From assembly GCF_014217855.1 (NCBI RefSeq), contig NZ_CP059059.1, positions 1,240,001 to 1,304,000 on the forward strand: DNA of 64,000 bases, written 5' to 3'. Positions 29,101 through 37,248 of the stretch are shown piece after piece. The DNA is from Synechococcus sp. HK01-R. GTDB lineage: Bacteria; Cyanobacteriota; Cyanobacteriia; PCC-6307; Cyanobiaceae. The first letter of the stretch is position 1. Each line of letters begins with the position of its first letter. A model generated the notes under the pieces. The model was not told the DNA's origin. It did no database searches and saw nothing but the letters and a program-made list of their open reading frames with translations. The position numbers and the translations under genes are program-made.

Positions 29101-30306
29101 ATGGCAGCGTCCGTCCCGTCACCGCCTCTTCCCGTCGGCTGCCAATGGCTCAGCCCACTGCCGCTGCCAGCCTCCTGGCCCGAGCGGATCGAGTCGGCAC
29201 TCGCTCCCTGGCGCGATTCCAGCCAACAGCCTGATCTGTTGTTGCTGTTGGCGGCCACGGCCACGGCGGAGGTGGAGGGCATTTCGGCGGCCGGCTCGTC
29301 GGCCGCCTCACGCCGCTACACCGCACTCGCCGATGCCGAGTTGCTTCTGTACGGACCGGCCCACCGTCCCCAGTGGCCCCTGCCGCCTCTGCCAGCAGGC
29401 GTATCACCGGCGTTGATCAGCTGGGTGGCCAGCCAGAGGCTTGGCCTGCAGCCCCTGGTGGCGGCCCTCGGGTTGGCGGAGCCGCCTCCTTTTGTTCACT
29501 TGCGCCTGGAACCGCTCAGCGAGGGGCCGGCGGCCTGCCTGAGTAGTGGCCAGGCCATGTCATCAACACGCGTGGAGCGTCTCTGGAGTCGGGGGATGCA
29601 GATGGGCCGCGGCTTGCGGCGTCCATTGCTGCTGGCGGAATGCGTGCCGGGGGGCACCACCACGGCTCAGGCGGTGCTCCAGGGTTTGGGCTTGTCCGTT
29701 GCCGGTTTGGTGGGAGGCAGCGCTTTGCATCCCCCCATGGTGTTGAAGCAGCGGCTGGTGGCGGAGGGGTTGAGGCGGGCGGATCTGGGCGCAGCTCCGA
29801 CCCCGGGCTTGCTTCTTGCGGCTGTGGGGGATCCCTTTCAAGCTGTAGCAGCGGGGCTGCTGGTCGGGGCCTTGGAGAGCGGTCAGCCCCTGTTGCTGGG
29901 TGGGGGCAGCCAGATGGTGGCTGTGTTGGCGCTTGCCTTGGCGGCCCTGCCCCCTCGCGGACGCGCGGCTTTGGCTGCTCAGGTGGTGCTTGGCACCACC
30001 GCCTGGCTGGGGAGCGAGCAGCTTGAGGGCCTGCAGCCTGGGAGCCTGCAGCCTGGGAACCCGCCCGCGCTTTCCCGACTGCTGAACTGTCTGCAGGGGG
30101 CCATGGGGGTGGAGCTCCTGGCCCTGACCAGTGGCCTGCGATTCGTGACCAGTCGGCACCAAGCCCTGCAGGATTACGAGCATGGCCATGTGAAGGAGGG
30201 TGTCGGCGCCGGTGCGCTTGCTTTGCTGGCTCAGTTGCGCGGCGTCAGTCCTGCTGAGCTTCAGGAGAGCTGCGAAGAGGGTTTGGATCGACTGCAGCGC
30301 CAGTAG
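29101..30306 (+). CDS. cobT: Nicotinate mononucleotide:5,6-dimethylbenzimidazole phosphoribosyltransferase-like (CobT, TIGR00303-type)
   Basis: A 401-residue protein of the archaeal/cyanobacterial CobT-like family rather than the standard CobT. GCGPLL-type sequences are replaced by RPLLLAECVPGGTTTAQAVL; a glycine-rich LLLGGGSQMVAV segment and the C-terminal HVKEGVGAGALA are characteristic. It should activate the lower axial ligand base of cobamides; picocyanobacteria make pseudocobalamin, so the base may be adenine. A strong AGGAGGTG precedes the ATG. A 15-bp duplication encoding LQPGS-LQPGN is present near residue 313. cobM for cobamide synthesis lies elsewhere in the window. Confidence 0.82.
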   Translation: MAASVPSPPLPVGCQWLSPLPLPASWPERIESALAPWRDSSQQPDLLLLLAATATAEVEGISAAGSSAASRRYTALADAELLLYGPAHRPQWPLPPLPAGVSPALISWVASQRLGLQPLVAALGLAEPPPFVHLRLEPLSEGPAACLSSGQAMSSTRVERLWSRGMQMGRGLRRPLLLAECVPGGTTTAQAVLQGLGLSVAGLVGGSALHPPMVLKQRLVAEGLRRADLGAAPTPGLLLAAVGDPFQAVAAGLLVGALESGQPLLLGGGSQMVAVLALALAALPPRGRAALAAQVVLGTTAWLGSEQLEGLQPGSLQPGNPPALSRLLNCLQGAMGVELLALTSGLRFVTSRHQALQDYEHGHVKEGVGAGALALLAQLRGVSPAELQESCEEGLDRLQRQ

Positions 30307-30315
30307 GGTCGGGCC

Positions 30316-31338
30316 ATGACCAGGTTGCGCGTTCCTTCGACCCCAGGGCTCCGGCGTCGCCAAGTGCTGCAGCTTGGAGGCGTTTTGGGGCTCACAGCCC
30401 TAGCCGGTTGTACGCGTGGTGCATCGGCTCCCCTGCTTCAGGCTGCTCCGGAGATCCTTCCGGCCCTGTGGCGTCGCCGATTGCCCAAGCCCTGGCGCTT
30501 CGAGCCTTTGGAGCTGGCTGGGGGCCCGGGAATGGCCCCCTGGCGTCTGGATCGCTCCGCCGATCTGCTCGCTCTGAGCGATGGCTGGTTGCCGACCACC
30601 ACGGATGCAGACTTCCAACCGATTGCAGCAGCGCCCCTTCAGGCTCGACTGGCCGGGCAGGCCAGGCGCTACCTGGAGTTGCTGGGGGCCGAGCGCGCCT
30701 CCCGTGTGCTTCCAGTGGCTGTCACTCCCTGGGTGATGCTCTTCCTGGGCTTGGATGGCCTGGATGGTGCATCGGAGCGCGGATGGCAGCTCCTGCTTGA
30801 CCCGGACTTCAAAGGGCAGGTGGTGCTTCCCGCCAGTCCACGGTTGGTGATCGAGCTTGCCGATCAGATCCCTGGTGCGGAAAGTCTTGCCCGGCTGCGC
30901 TCCGCGGCGCTCACCCTTGATGATCAGCAGGGCCTGAACTGGTTGCTTCAGGGAAAGGCGAGGGTGGCGGTGCTTCCTCTTCAGCGTTGCATTCAGGCTC
31001 TTCGCCGGGACCCTCGCTTGCGCGCCGTCTTGCCCGACTCCGGTGCACCGTTGCACTGGACCTTGCTCATGCGTCCCGCATCCAGCCGCGAGCCTCTGCC
31101 CCAGGCCTGGGTCGAGGATGCCTGGGGGACACCCTTGCTTCGACCGCTTCTTGGGCGCGGCTGGCGTCCGCCGCTTGCGGAGGAGCTTCTGGATGCACAG
31201 CGCGATGCCGTTCCGGCCAGTTTTCGTGCGCTCGTGCTGCCGACAGCGGCGGTGTGGGCACGTTGCTGGAGCCTTCCCCCCTTGAAGACGGCGGCCGCTG
31301 AGCAGCTCAGTCAGCGCTGGCGGGATGCCGCTCCCTGA
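30316..31338 (+). CDS. Tat-exported lipoprotein, periplasmic substrate-binding-like protein
   Basis: A 340-residue protein. The N-terminus has a twin-arginine motif (RRRQVLQLGG) and a lipobox LAGC with Cys32, so it should be exported folded by Tat and then lipidated. The rest resembles PotD-type extracellular binding proteins (polyamine/iron type), with PVAVTPWVMLFLGLDGLDG near residue 135. No transporter permease or ATPase lies next to it. Ligand is unknown; a polyamine-binding annotation would be a guess. It begins 9 bp after cobT and converges with the aldo/keto reductase, whose stop lies 2 bp away. Confidence 0.75.
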   Translation: MTRLRVPSTPGLRRRQVLQLGGVLGLTALAGCTRGASAPLLQAAPEILPALWRRRLPKPWRFEPLELAGGPGMAPWRLDRSADLLALSDGWLPTTTDADFQPIAAAPLQARLAGQARRYLELLGAERASRVLPVAVTPWVMLFLGLDGLDGASERGWQLLLDPDFKGQVVLPASPRLVIELADQIPGAESLARLRSAALTLDDQQGLNWLLQGKARVAVLPLQRCIQALRRDPRLRAVLPDSGAPLHWTLLMRPASSREPLPQAWVEDAWGTPLLRPLLGRGWRPPLAEELLDAQRDAVPASFRALVLPTAAVWARCWSLPPLKTAAAEQLSQRWRDAAP

Positions 31339-31339
31339 A

Positions 31340-32479
31340 TCAGCCCCAGAGGCGCCGTCTTGGTGCTGCTGCAAGCAACTGGTGGGTCTCCGCCAATAAC
31401 TCGGGAATCGGGAGCTGGTGAGGGCAGCGGGGCAGGCAGTCGCCGCAGCGGTTGCAGAGGCTGGCATCCACCTCCTCCCACCAGTGGCCTGCACGGCCGA
31501 TCAGGTTGTAACGCTCCTCGCAGAAGGCTTGCATGTCATGCCCCAGCCTCAGATTGCGCAGCCGAAGCAGCTCGGGGATCGGCACCTCCCTGGGGCAGGG
31601 CAGGCAGGCGCGGCACTGTTCACAGTGCTGGCTGCCGAGCCGCTCCCGCCTTCGTATCCCAAGCTGATCAAGCACCGCCTGTTCCGTGCTGGTGAGCGTG
31701 CCGTCGGCATGGGCTAGCCGTTTGGCCAGAGCCAGCTCCCCTGGACGGCTGGCACCCACGGTCAGGGTGGAGATCCCCTCCGCCAGCAGGAAGCGGTAGG
31801 CCAGTTCGAGGGGAGAGATGGGCGCGCAGTCCTCCACCATGGTGGGGCTCGGATCCCAGAGCCGACCGCCCTTGTCAGCCGGTGAGATCGCCAGCACTCC
31901 CATCCCGTGAGCGAGAGCTCCGCGGGCCAGATCCAGGCGGCTGGGGTCGAGCAGATGCAGATGCAGGTTGCAGAAGCCGAAGACGCCGCTGTCGATCGCT
32001 TTGGCAATCAGGTCGTGGGATCCATGGCTGCTGAAACCCACCTGGCCCACCAGTCCTTCCGCCTCGGCCCAGATCAGCAGCTCCTGTCCATCCCCCTCAA
32101 GGGCCCATCGCAGGTGCTCCTCCCGGTTGATGCCGTGCACCGCCAGGTTGTCGAGTCGGGTCTGCCCCAGTCGTTTCAGGCTGGCGAGCAGCTGACGACG
32201 GCCCTCCGCCAAGCCCGCGCCCGGCAGGATCTTGCTGGTGATCAGCCAGCCTCCCTCCGGTGCCACTCCTTCGCGCATCAGACGGGAGAGAGCAGCGCCG
32301 AGAAAGGTTTCAGCAGGGCCGTAGGCGGGTGCCGTTTCGAGGTGATTGATGCCAGCGTCGATCGCGGCTCGCACGATCGCTTCCATCTGATCCGGAGCGG
32401 CGAGCGCCCGCATCGTTCCAAGTGTGAACAGGCTGACGGCGGGCCCTCTCCCGAAGGGGCGTCGCACCGCCGTGGTCAT
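31340..32479 (-). CDS. Aldo/keto reductase with C-terminal 4Fe-4S cluster region
   Basis: A 379-residue protein. Residues 1-270 are a TIM-barrel aldo/keto reductase (LGTMRALAAPDQMEAIVRAA start; catalytic Tyr in NHLETAPAYGPAE). The C-terminus adds two Cys-rich segments: CEQCRACLPCPREVPI and CNRCGDCLPRCPHQLPI, matching 4Fe-4S binding patterns. This architecture occurs in YgjR-like/Fe-S aldo-keto reductases of cyanobacteria and suggests coupling to a ferredoxin-like electron path, though the substrate is unknown. The start overlaps the DUF151 stop by 4 bp. Confidence 0.88.
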   Translation of the reverse strand: MTTAVRRPFGRGPAVSLFTLGTMRALAAPDQMEAIVRAAIDAGINHLETAPAYGPAETFLGAALSRLMREGVAPEGGWLITSKILPGAGLAEGRRQLLASLKRLGQTRLDNLAVHGINREEHLRWALEGDGQELLIWAEAEGLVGQVGFSSHGSHDLIAKAIDSGVFGFCNLHLHLLDPSRLDLARGALAHGMGVLAISPADKGGRLWDPSPTMVEDCAPISPLELAYRFLLAEGISTLTVGASRPGELALAKRLAHADGTLTSTEQAVLDQLGIRRRERLGSQHCEQCRACLPCPREVPIPELLRLRNLRLGHDMQAFCEERYNLIGRAGHWWEEVDASLCNRCGDCLPRCPHQLPIPELLAETHQLLAAAPRRRLWG

Positions 32480-33126
32480 CCTTCGGCGGCAGGGTCCGCC
32501 CCAGAGCCTTCCTCTGGCTGGCGGGATTCGAGGTGGCGGACCAGAGCGGCGGGACTCACCTGATCGAGGAAGCGGCGGAAAGCGTCTTGCTCCTCGCTAT
32601 CGGCTTCGGCATCCACTGGGATGGAGGCTTCCGCCACGACTTCCTCCAGCATCCAGATGCCGCTGCCCGTGCGGATTGCCAAGGCAATGGCGTCGCTGGG
32701 ACGCGCATCCACTTCCTGGATCTTGGCAGTGTTCTGGACGCTTTCGTCATCCGGGCGGGATTGGGCCTCTGCCTGGTCAGCGTCCTTCATGACGCTCTCG
32801 CCTTCGCCTTCGGTGGCGTCGCCGGACGGTTCGCTCCCGGCTCCGCTCACACCGAGTTTCAGCACCGCCCGGAAGGTGTTCTCCTCAATCGCATGGATGA
32901 TCACCCGCTCCAGGGAGAGGCCACCGGCCTCCAGCAGCGCCACCATCAGGTCGTGGCTCAGGGGGCGCGGGGGGGGCTCGTCTTGGATGCCGGCCATGAT
33001 GTTGTGGGCCTGCGCCTGGTCGATCCAGATCGGCACCTGGCGCCTGCCGGAGGGATCGCGCAGCAGCACGATCGGGCTGCGGCTGGCCGCATCCAGGGCA
33101 ATTCCGGCGACGTGCATCTCAACCAC
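32476..33126 (-). CDS. DUF151 (bifunctional nuclease) domain protein
   Basis: About 216 residues, beginning at a GTG that gives VVEMHVAGIALDAASRSPIV and is preceded by AGGAG with good spacing; the longer upstream frame is not needed. Residues 1-85 and 130-165 make the DUF151 fold (DPSGRRQVPIWIDQAQAHNI; VDARPSDAIALAIRTG). A charged, acidic loop of about 40 residues (SGDATEGEGESVMKDADQAE...) splits the domain, a variable insertion. Family members are bifunctional RNase/DNase-like proteins in plants and actinobacteria; activity here is unproven. Divergent from ribE. Confidence 0.83.
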   Translation of the reverse strand: MVEMHVAGIALDAASRSPIVLLRDPSGRRQVPIWIDQAQAHNIMAGIQDEPPPRPLSHDLMVALLEAGGLSLERVIIHAIEENTFRAVLKLGVSGAGSEPSGDATEGEGESVMKDADQAEAQSRPDDESVQNTAKIQEVDARPSDAIALAIRTGSGIWMLEEVVAEASIPVDAEADSEEQDAFRRFLDQVSPAALVRHLESRQPEEGSGADPAAEG

Positions 33127-33181
33127 TGTCACTCCTGCCCTGATTCGATTATGACCAGGCGAGGGGCCGCAGGTGGGTGCG

Positions 33182-33823
33182 ATGTTCACGGGTCTGGTGC
33201 AGGCAGTGGGCCAAGTGGAGCGGCGGGGTGCAGGTCTGCTGGTGACCGGCTGCCAACCCTTTGCTCCTTTGCAGCTTGGAGACAGCGTTGCGGTGGATGG
33301 GGTCTGTTTGACGGTGGCGTCTCTGGTTGCCGACGGTTTTCTGGCGGATGTCAGTGAGGAGACCCTTCAGCGCACCACGCTTGGCGCGAAGGCGTCCCGC
33401 TGTGGATCAGTGAATCTGGAGCCGGCGCTGCGTCTGGCCGATCGGCTGGGGGGGCACTTGGTGACTGGCCATGTGGATGGGGCTGGTGAGGTGATGGCGG
33501 TGGAGGCTCTTCCCCAGTCATGGCGTGTGGAGTTGCGCTGGCGCGATCCCGGCCATGAGCGTTACATCTGTGAAAAGGGCAGCATCACGGTGGATGGCAT
33601 CAGCCTCACGGTGGCGGGCACTGCCGAGGAGGGGCGGCGTTTCTGGATCGCGGTGATTCCCCATACCTGGGCATCAACGGCTCTGCGGCACCTGAAACCT
33701 GGTGATGCAGTCAATCTGGAGGTGGATGTGATCGCCCGCTACACCGAACGCCTGCTCGCAGGGCGGTCCCATGCTGGGGAGGAGCTCACGGCTGCCTGGC
33801 TGGCAGGCCATGGCTGGCACTGA
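33182..33823 (+). CDS. ribE: Riboflavin synthase, alpha subunit
   Basis: A 213-residue protein of two tandem lumazine-binding barrels, the classic start being MFTGLVQAVGQVERR. The paired domain signatures are LGDSVAVDGVCLTVASLVAD and GSITVDGISLTVAGTAEEG. It dismutates 6,7-dimethyl-8-ribityllumazine to riboflavin. A GTG three codons upstream is an alternative start but the ATG matches the invariant MFTG. Length is normal. No FMN riboswitch is visible in the short space to the divergent DUF151 gene. Confidence 0.96.
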   Translation: MFTGLVQAVGQVERRGAGLLVTGCQPFAPLQLGDSVAVDGVCLTVASLVADGFLADVSEETLQRTTLGAKASRCGSVNLEPALRLADRLGGHLVTGHVDGAGEVMAVEALPQSWRVELRWRDPGHERYICEKGSITVDGISLTVAGTAEEGRRFWIAVIPHTWASTALRHLKPGDAVNLEVDVIARYTERLLAGRSHAGEELTAAWLAGHGWH

Positions 33824-33896
33824 GAAACGATCACAGGTCCTGGTCGATTGCTGAAATCGTCAATACCTTGCAGTGATTGTTCATTCCGAACGTTTC

Positions 33897-34487
33897 ATGA
33901 CTGCCGACGGCCGCCCCGATTCTCTGGGCAGCTTCAAAGCCTTCGCCATCGCCGAAGGCATTCTTCTGATTGTGCTGGGGATCCTGGCGCTGATCTTCCC
34001 AGTGATCGCCTCGTTCTGGACCACCGGCGTCATTGCCGTGCTCTTCCTCATTGGTGGAGTGGTCGGCTGGATCAGCAACCTGGCCCGCTCAGGACGCATG
34101 GGCCGCTGGGTGTGCTTCTGGCGCCTTGTGGTGTCGACCCTGTTCATCGTGGCCGGTGGCTCGATGATCAGCAATTTCCGCGATCCCGTGGAGGCAGCGG
34201 AGCAGGTGGCGGCTTTTGCTCTGGCGATCGGCATCGTCTTCTTGGTGGAAGGCGTGGTCGCCTTCTTCAGCGGCCTGGCCAGCAGCAATCGTCCTGGCGC
34301 AGGCTGGGCGATCGCGAACGGTGTGATCACCTTCATCCTGGGCCTGCTGATCGTCACCCTCAAGTTCTGGGGGCTGCTCTGGGTGCTGGGGACCCTCGTG
34401 GGTATCAGCTTCCTGTTCAGTGGCATCGAACTGATTGCGTTCAGTTCGGTGATTCACGATGACCAGGACCCTCCGGCCCTGGCCTGA
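33897..34487 (+). CDS. HdeD-family (DUF308) membrane protein
   Basis: About 196 residues with six hydrophobic helices in pairs, matching HdeD (acid-resistance membrane protein) family: FKAFAIAEGILLIVLGILAL in the first pair and GWAIANGVITFILGLLIVTL in the last. The ATG at MTADGRPDSLGS was chosen; a GTG 24 bp upstream could extend it. Function outside enteric acid tolerance is unknown. It converges with the cyAbrB gene, and a GC-rich CTGGCC/GGCCAG inverted repeat lies between them without a clear T-run. Confidence 0.85.
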   Translation: MTADGRPDSLGSFKAFAIAEGILLIVLGILALIFPVIASFWTTGVIAVLFLIGGVVGWISNLARSGRMGRWVCFWRLVVSTLFIVAGGSMISNFRDPVEAAEQVAAFALAIGIVFLVEGVVAFFSGLASSNRPGAGWAIANGVITFILGLLIVTLKFWGLLWVLGTLVGISFLFSGIELIAFSSVIHDDQDPPALA

Positions 34488-34506
34488 TGACCACTGCGGC
34501 CAGGCC

Positions 34507-34899
34507 TCAGGCGTTCTCCTGATCCTGGCCGCCCCGTGGCTCTGCTGCCGGTTCATCGAGCGGCAGCAGCCAGATCGAACCGGAGTCGCGGTGCAGCTCA
34601 ATCCGGAACTCCTGCCCGGGCTCCAGGCCCAATCGTCGCGTATAGGCATGGCCGATGAGCAGATTGCCATTGCCATGCACCCGTGTGCGGAATTCAGCCT
34701 GGCGTCCGCGGGTGCCATCGCCGCCACTGCCTGAATTGGACGGCAGTTTGTAGCCCTTGGCTTCGACAAGGGCGCGATAAAAACTCTTGCGAAGCACCCT
34801 GCCGCTTGGGCCGACGTATCCGCAACCCCGAGCAATTTCATCCTCAGGACGGTTACTGAGGGCCCTTGCCTTATCGAGCAGTTCCTGACCGACCAGCAT
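34507..34899 (-). CDS. cyAbrB-family transcription regulator
   Basis: About 130 residues starting MLVGQELLDKARALSNRPED. The N-terminal GCGYVGPSGRVLRKSFYRAL segment is specific to cyanobacterial AbrB proteins; the C-terminal GNLLIGHAYTRRLGLEPGQE is the AbrB beta-fold DNA-binding part, in inverted domain order typical of cyAbrB. Such proteins adjust nitrogen and carbon gene expression. The subtype (cyAbrB1 or 2) is not settled. It lies downstream of ctaE on the same strand, separated by about 80 bp. Confidence 0.87.
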   Translation of the reverse strand: MLVGQELLDKARALSNRPEDEIARGCGYVGPSGRVLRKSFYRALVEAKGYKLPSNSGSGGDGTRGRQAEFRTRVHGNGNLLIGHAYTRRLGLEPGQEFRIELHRDSGSIWLLPLDEPAAEPRGGQDQENA

Positions 34900-34981
34900 C
34901 TGAGCGATGGAATTTGTATGAATTGTGGCTGGAGATCGCAACCCAGGCAAGCGATTCAGCCCTTCCTGATCTCCTAGGGGC

Positions 34982-35581
34982 TTAGAGCAGGTAGAGAATC
35001 ACAAACAGGATCACCCAGATGCCATCAACGAAATGCCAGTAGAGCTCGGCCGCTTCGAGGGGGAAGTGGTTCTGCGCTGTGATTCGGCCTGACGGTGTGC
35101 GGCACTGCCACCAGACAATCAGAATCATCAAGGCTCCAAGTGTCACGTGAAGGCCGTGAAACCCTGTGAGGGCATAGAAGGTGCTCGCGTAGAGATTGTC
35201 TGTTAGCCCGAAGGGCAATGTGAAGTATTCGAGCATCTGGCTGACCAGAAAGGCAAAGCCCAGGGCCGCTGAGATCAGGAGCCACAGACGGCAGCGCTGA
35301 TGCATGCTGCGACGAAGATTGGCGCCGGCCCGGTGAAACGTGAAGCTGCTCACTAGCAGCAGCACGGTGTTGAGAATCGGTAAAGGCAGTTCCAGCTCGT
35401 AAATCGCGCCAGCCGGCAATGGATTCACCGCCTTGAAGGTGAGATAGGCGGCGAAGAAACCCGCGAAGGTCATGGCATCCGCCACCAGGAAGGTGGCTAG
35501 CCCGAACATGCGGTGATCGGCGTGTGTCTCGCCGGCATGGTCGAGGTTCAGGTCGGTTTCGGATGGGGTGAGTGTCGTCAT
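34982..35581 (-). CDS. ctaE: Cytochrome c oxidase subunit III
   Basis: A 199-residue membrane protein with about five helices; the family marker LTGFHGLHVTLGALMILIVW contains the conserved HGxHV region, and HFPLEAAELYWHFVDGIWVI near the end is the second hallmark. The usual first two helices are absent, as in cyanobacterial five-helix subunit III. It overlaps ctaD by 4 bp. It stabilises the aa3 oxidase core and has no redox centre of its own. Confidence 0.96.
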   Translation of the reverse strand: MTTLTPSETDLNLDHAGETHADHRMFGLATFLVADAMTFAGFFAAYLTFKAVNPLPAGAIYELELPLPILNTVLLLVSSFTFHRAGANLRRSMHQRCRLWLLISAALGFAFLVSQMLEYFTLPFGLTDNLYASTFYALTGFHGLHVTLGALMILIVWWQCRTPSGRITAQNHFPLEAAELYWHFVDGIWVILFVILYLL

Positions 35582-37248
35582 CGGCCGTTGCTCCAGAGGT
35601 CACGGCCGCTGGCGGCCTGAAGATCAAGTTGTTCTGCCGGAACGCCGTAGCCATAGGGTTCGGTTACCAAAGGGGCTTCCCCTCTCCAGTTCTCCACTGG
35701 AGGTGGGGAGCTGGTGAGCCATTCCGGAGTGAGGGCCCGCCAGGGATTGTCTCCAGCGATTTCCCCGTTGAAGGCACTCATGATCACGTTCCAGAGGAAG
35801 GGAAGGGTGCTGATCGCCATCAGCAAGGCTCCGACACTGCTCAATTGATTGATGAAGGCGAATTGCGGGTCGTATTCGGCCACGCGTCTGGGCATGCCGT
35901 TGAGACCGAGCCAGTGCTGGGGGGCGAAACAGAGGTTGAATCCGACGAATGTGAGCAAAAAGTGCAGGCGGCCGATCGACTCATTCAGCAGCCGGCCCGT
36001 GACCTTGGGATACCAGTGGTAGATCGAGGCGAAGATCACAAAGACCGAGCCTCCGTAGACGATGTAATGGAAATGAGCAACAACGAAGTAGGTGTCATGC
36101 ACATGCACGTCGAATGGCACCTGGGCGAGTGCCACGCCTGTGATGCCTCCAAGCACGAAATTGATGATGAAGCCGCAGGAAAAGAGCACGGCACTGTTGA
36201 GTGAGATGCGTCCGCCCCAGAGAGTTGCAAGCCAATTGAAGAATTTGATTCCCGTCGGGACGGCGATGAAGGCTGTTGCGATCGTGAAGAACAGGCGCAT
36301 CCACGGTGGTGTGCCACTCGTAAACATGTGATGGGCCCAGACCACCAGCCCCAGCACAACAATCGCCATGATTGATACCACCATGGTGGCGTAGCCGAAC
36401 AGAGGTTTGCGGCAGTGCACCGGCAGTATTTCACTCACCAGCCCGAAGGCAGGCAGCACCATGATGTAAACCGCTGGATGAGAATAGAACCAGAAGAGAT
36501 GTTGATAGACCACGACGTTGCCCCCAAGCCCCGGATTGAAAAAACCGGTATGAGCGACAATGTCAAAGCTCAAGAGAATCAGTGTGCCAGCCAACACTGG
36601 GGTGGAGAGCACGACGAGAATGCTGGTACCCAGCATTGCCCAGCAATACATGGGCAATTGCATCATCTTGAGGCCTGGGCGCCTGAGCTTCAGGATCGTC
36701 GCGATGAAATTGATCCCGCCAAAAATGGAACTTCCCCCCAGTAAAAGGACGCTCAGGATCCAGATGATCTGACCACTGGCTGGGGTTGTGATGCTCAGAG
36801 GGGGATAGGCGGTCCATCCTGACTGGGCGGCACCGGTAATGAAATAACTGCTGATCAGCAGCAGGCCTGCTGGAGGGATCAGCCAAAAGGCCACGGCATT
36901 CAGCCTTGGAAAGGCCATGTCGCGTGCGCCCACGTAGAAGGGAATCAGATAGTTCCCGAAAGCACCGTTCACCACGGGAACGATCCAGAGAAAGATCATC
37001 ACCGTTCCGTGCAGGGTGAGCACCTGGTTGTAGACCTCTCTGGGCATAAAGTCGGAGAGAGGGCTGACCAATTCGGTGCGAATCGCTCCCGCTAAGGCGC
37101 CACCAATCAGGTAAAACGCAAAGCCGCACACCAGGTACTGGAGGCCGATCACTTTGTGATCAACACTGAAACTGAAATATCGCAGCCAGCCCTGCGGTTG
37201 CAGGGAAGGTGATGGATTCTCGCTTTGAGCTGGAAGAGTGGCGGTCAT
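35578..37248 (-). CDS. ctaD: Cytochrome c oxidase subunit I
   Basis: A 556-residue catalytic subunit with 12 helices. The heme a ligand appears early in LTLHGTVMIFLWIVPVVNGA. The binuclear-centre Cu(B) region is WFYSHPAVYIMVLPAFG, in which the His and Tyr of the cross-linked pair lie, followed by the HHMFTSG segment. Further markers are GTPPWMRLFF and HDTYFVVAHFHYIVYG. It oxidises cytochrome c6 or plastocyanin and pumps protons. It forms an operon ctaC-ctaD-ctaE with 4-bp overlaps. Confidence 0.98.
   Translation of the reverse strand: MTATLPAQSENPSPSLQPQGWLRYFSFSVDHKVIGLQYLVCGFAFYLIGGALAGAIRTELVSPLSDFMPREVYNQVLTLHGTVMIFLWIVPVVNGAFGNYLIPFYVGARDMAFPRLNAVAFWLIPPAGLLLISSYFITGAAQSGWTAYPPLSITTPASGQIIWILSVLLLGGSSIFGGINFIATILKLRRPGLKMMQLPMYCWAMLGTSILVVLSTPVLAGTLILLSFDIVAHTGFFNPGLGGNVVVYQHLFWFYSHPAVYIMVLPAFGLVSEILPVHCRKPLFGYATMVVSIMAIVVLGLVVWAHHMFTSGTPPWMRLFFTIATAFIAVPTGIKFFNWLATLWGGRISLNSAVLFSCGFIINFVLGGITGVALAQVPFDVHVHDTYFVVAHFHYIVYGGSVFVIFASIYHWYPKVTGRLLNESIGRLHFLLTFVGFNLCFAPQHWLGLNGMPRRVAEYDPQFAFINQLSSVGALLMAISTLPFLWNVIMSAFNGEIAGDNPWRALTPEWLTSSPPPVENWRGEAPLVTEPYGYGVPAEQLDLQAASGRDLWSNGR

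Noticed and set aside
34487-34507. Terminator between HdeD and cyAbrB genes
   Set aside because: A CTGGCC/GGCCAG inverted repeat is present but without a T-run on either strand, so it was not called.
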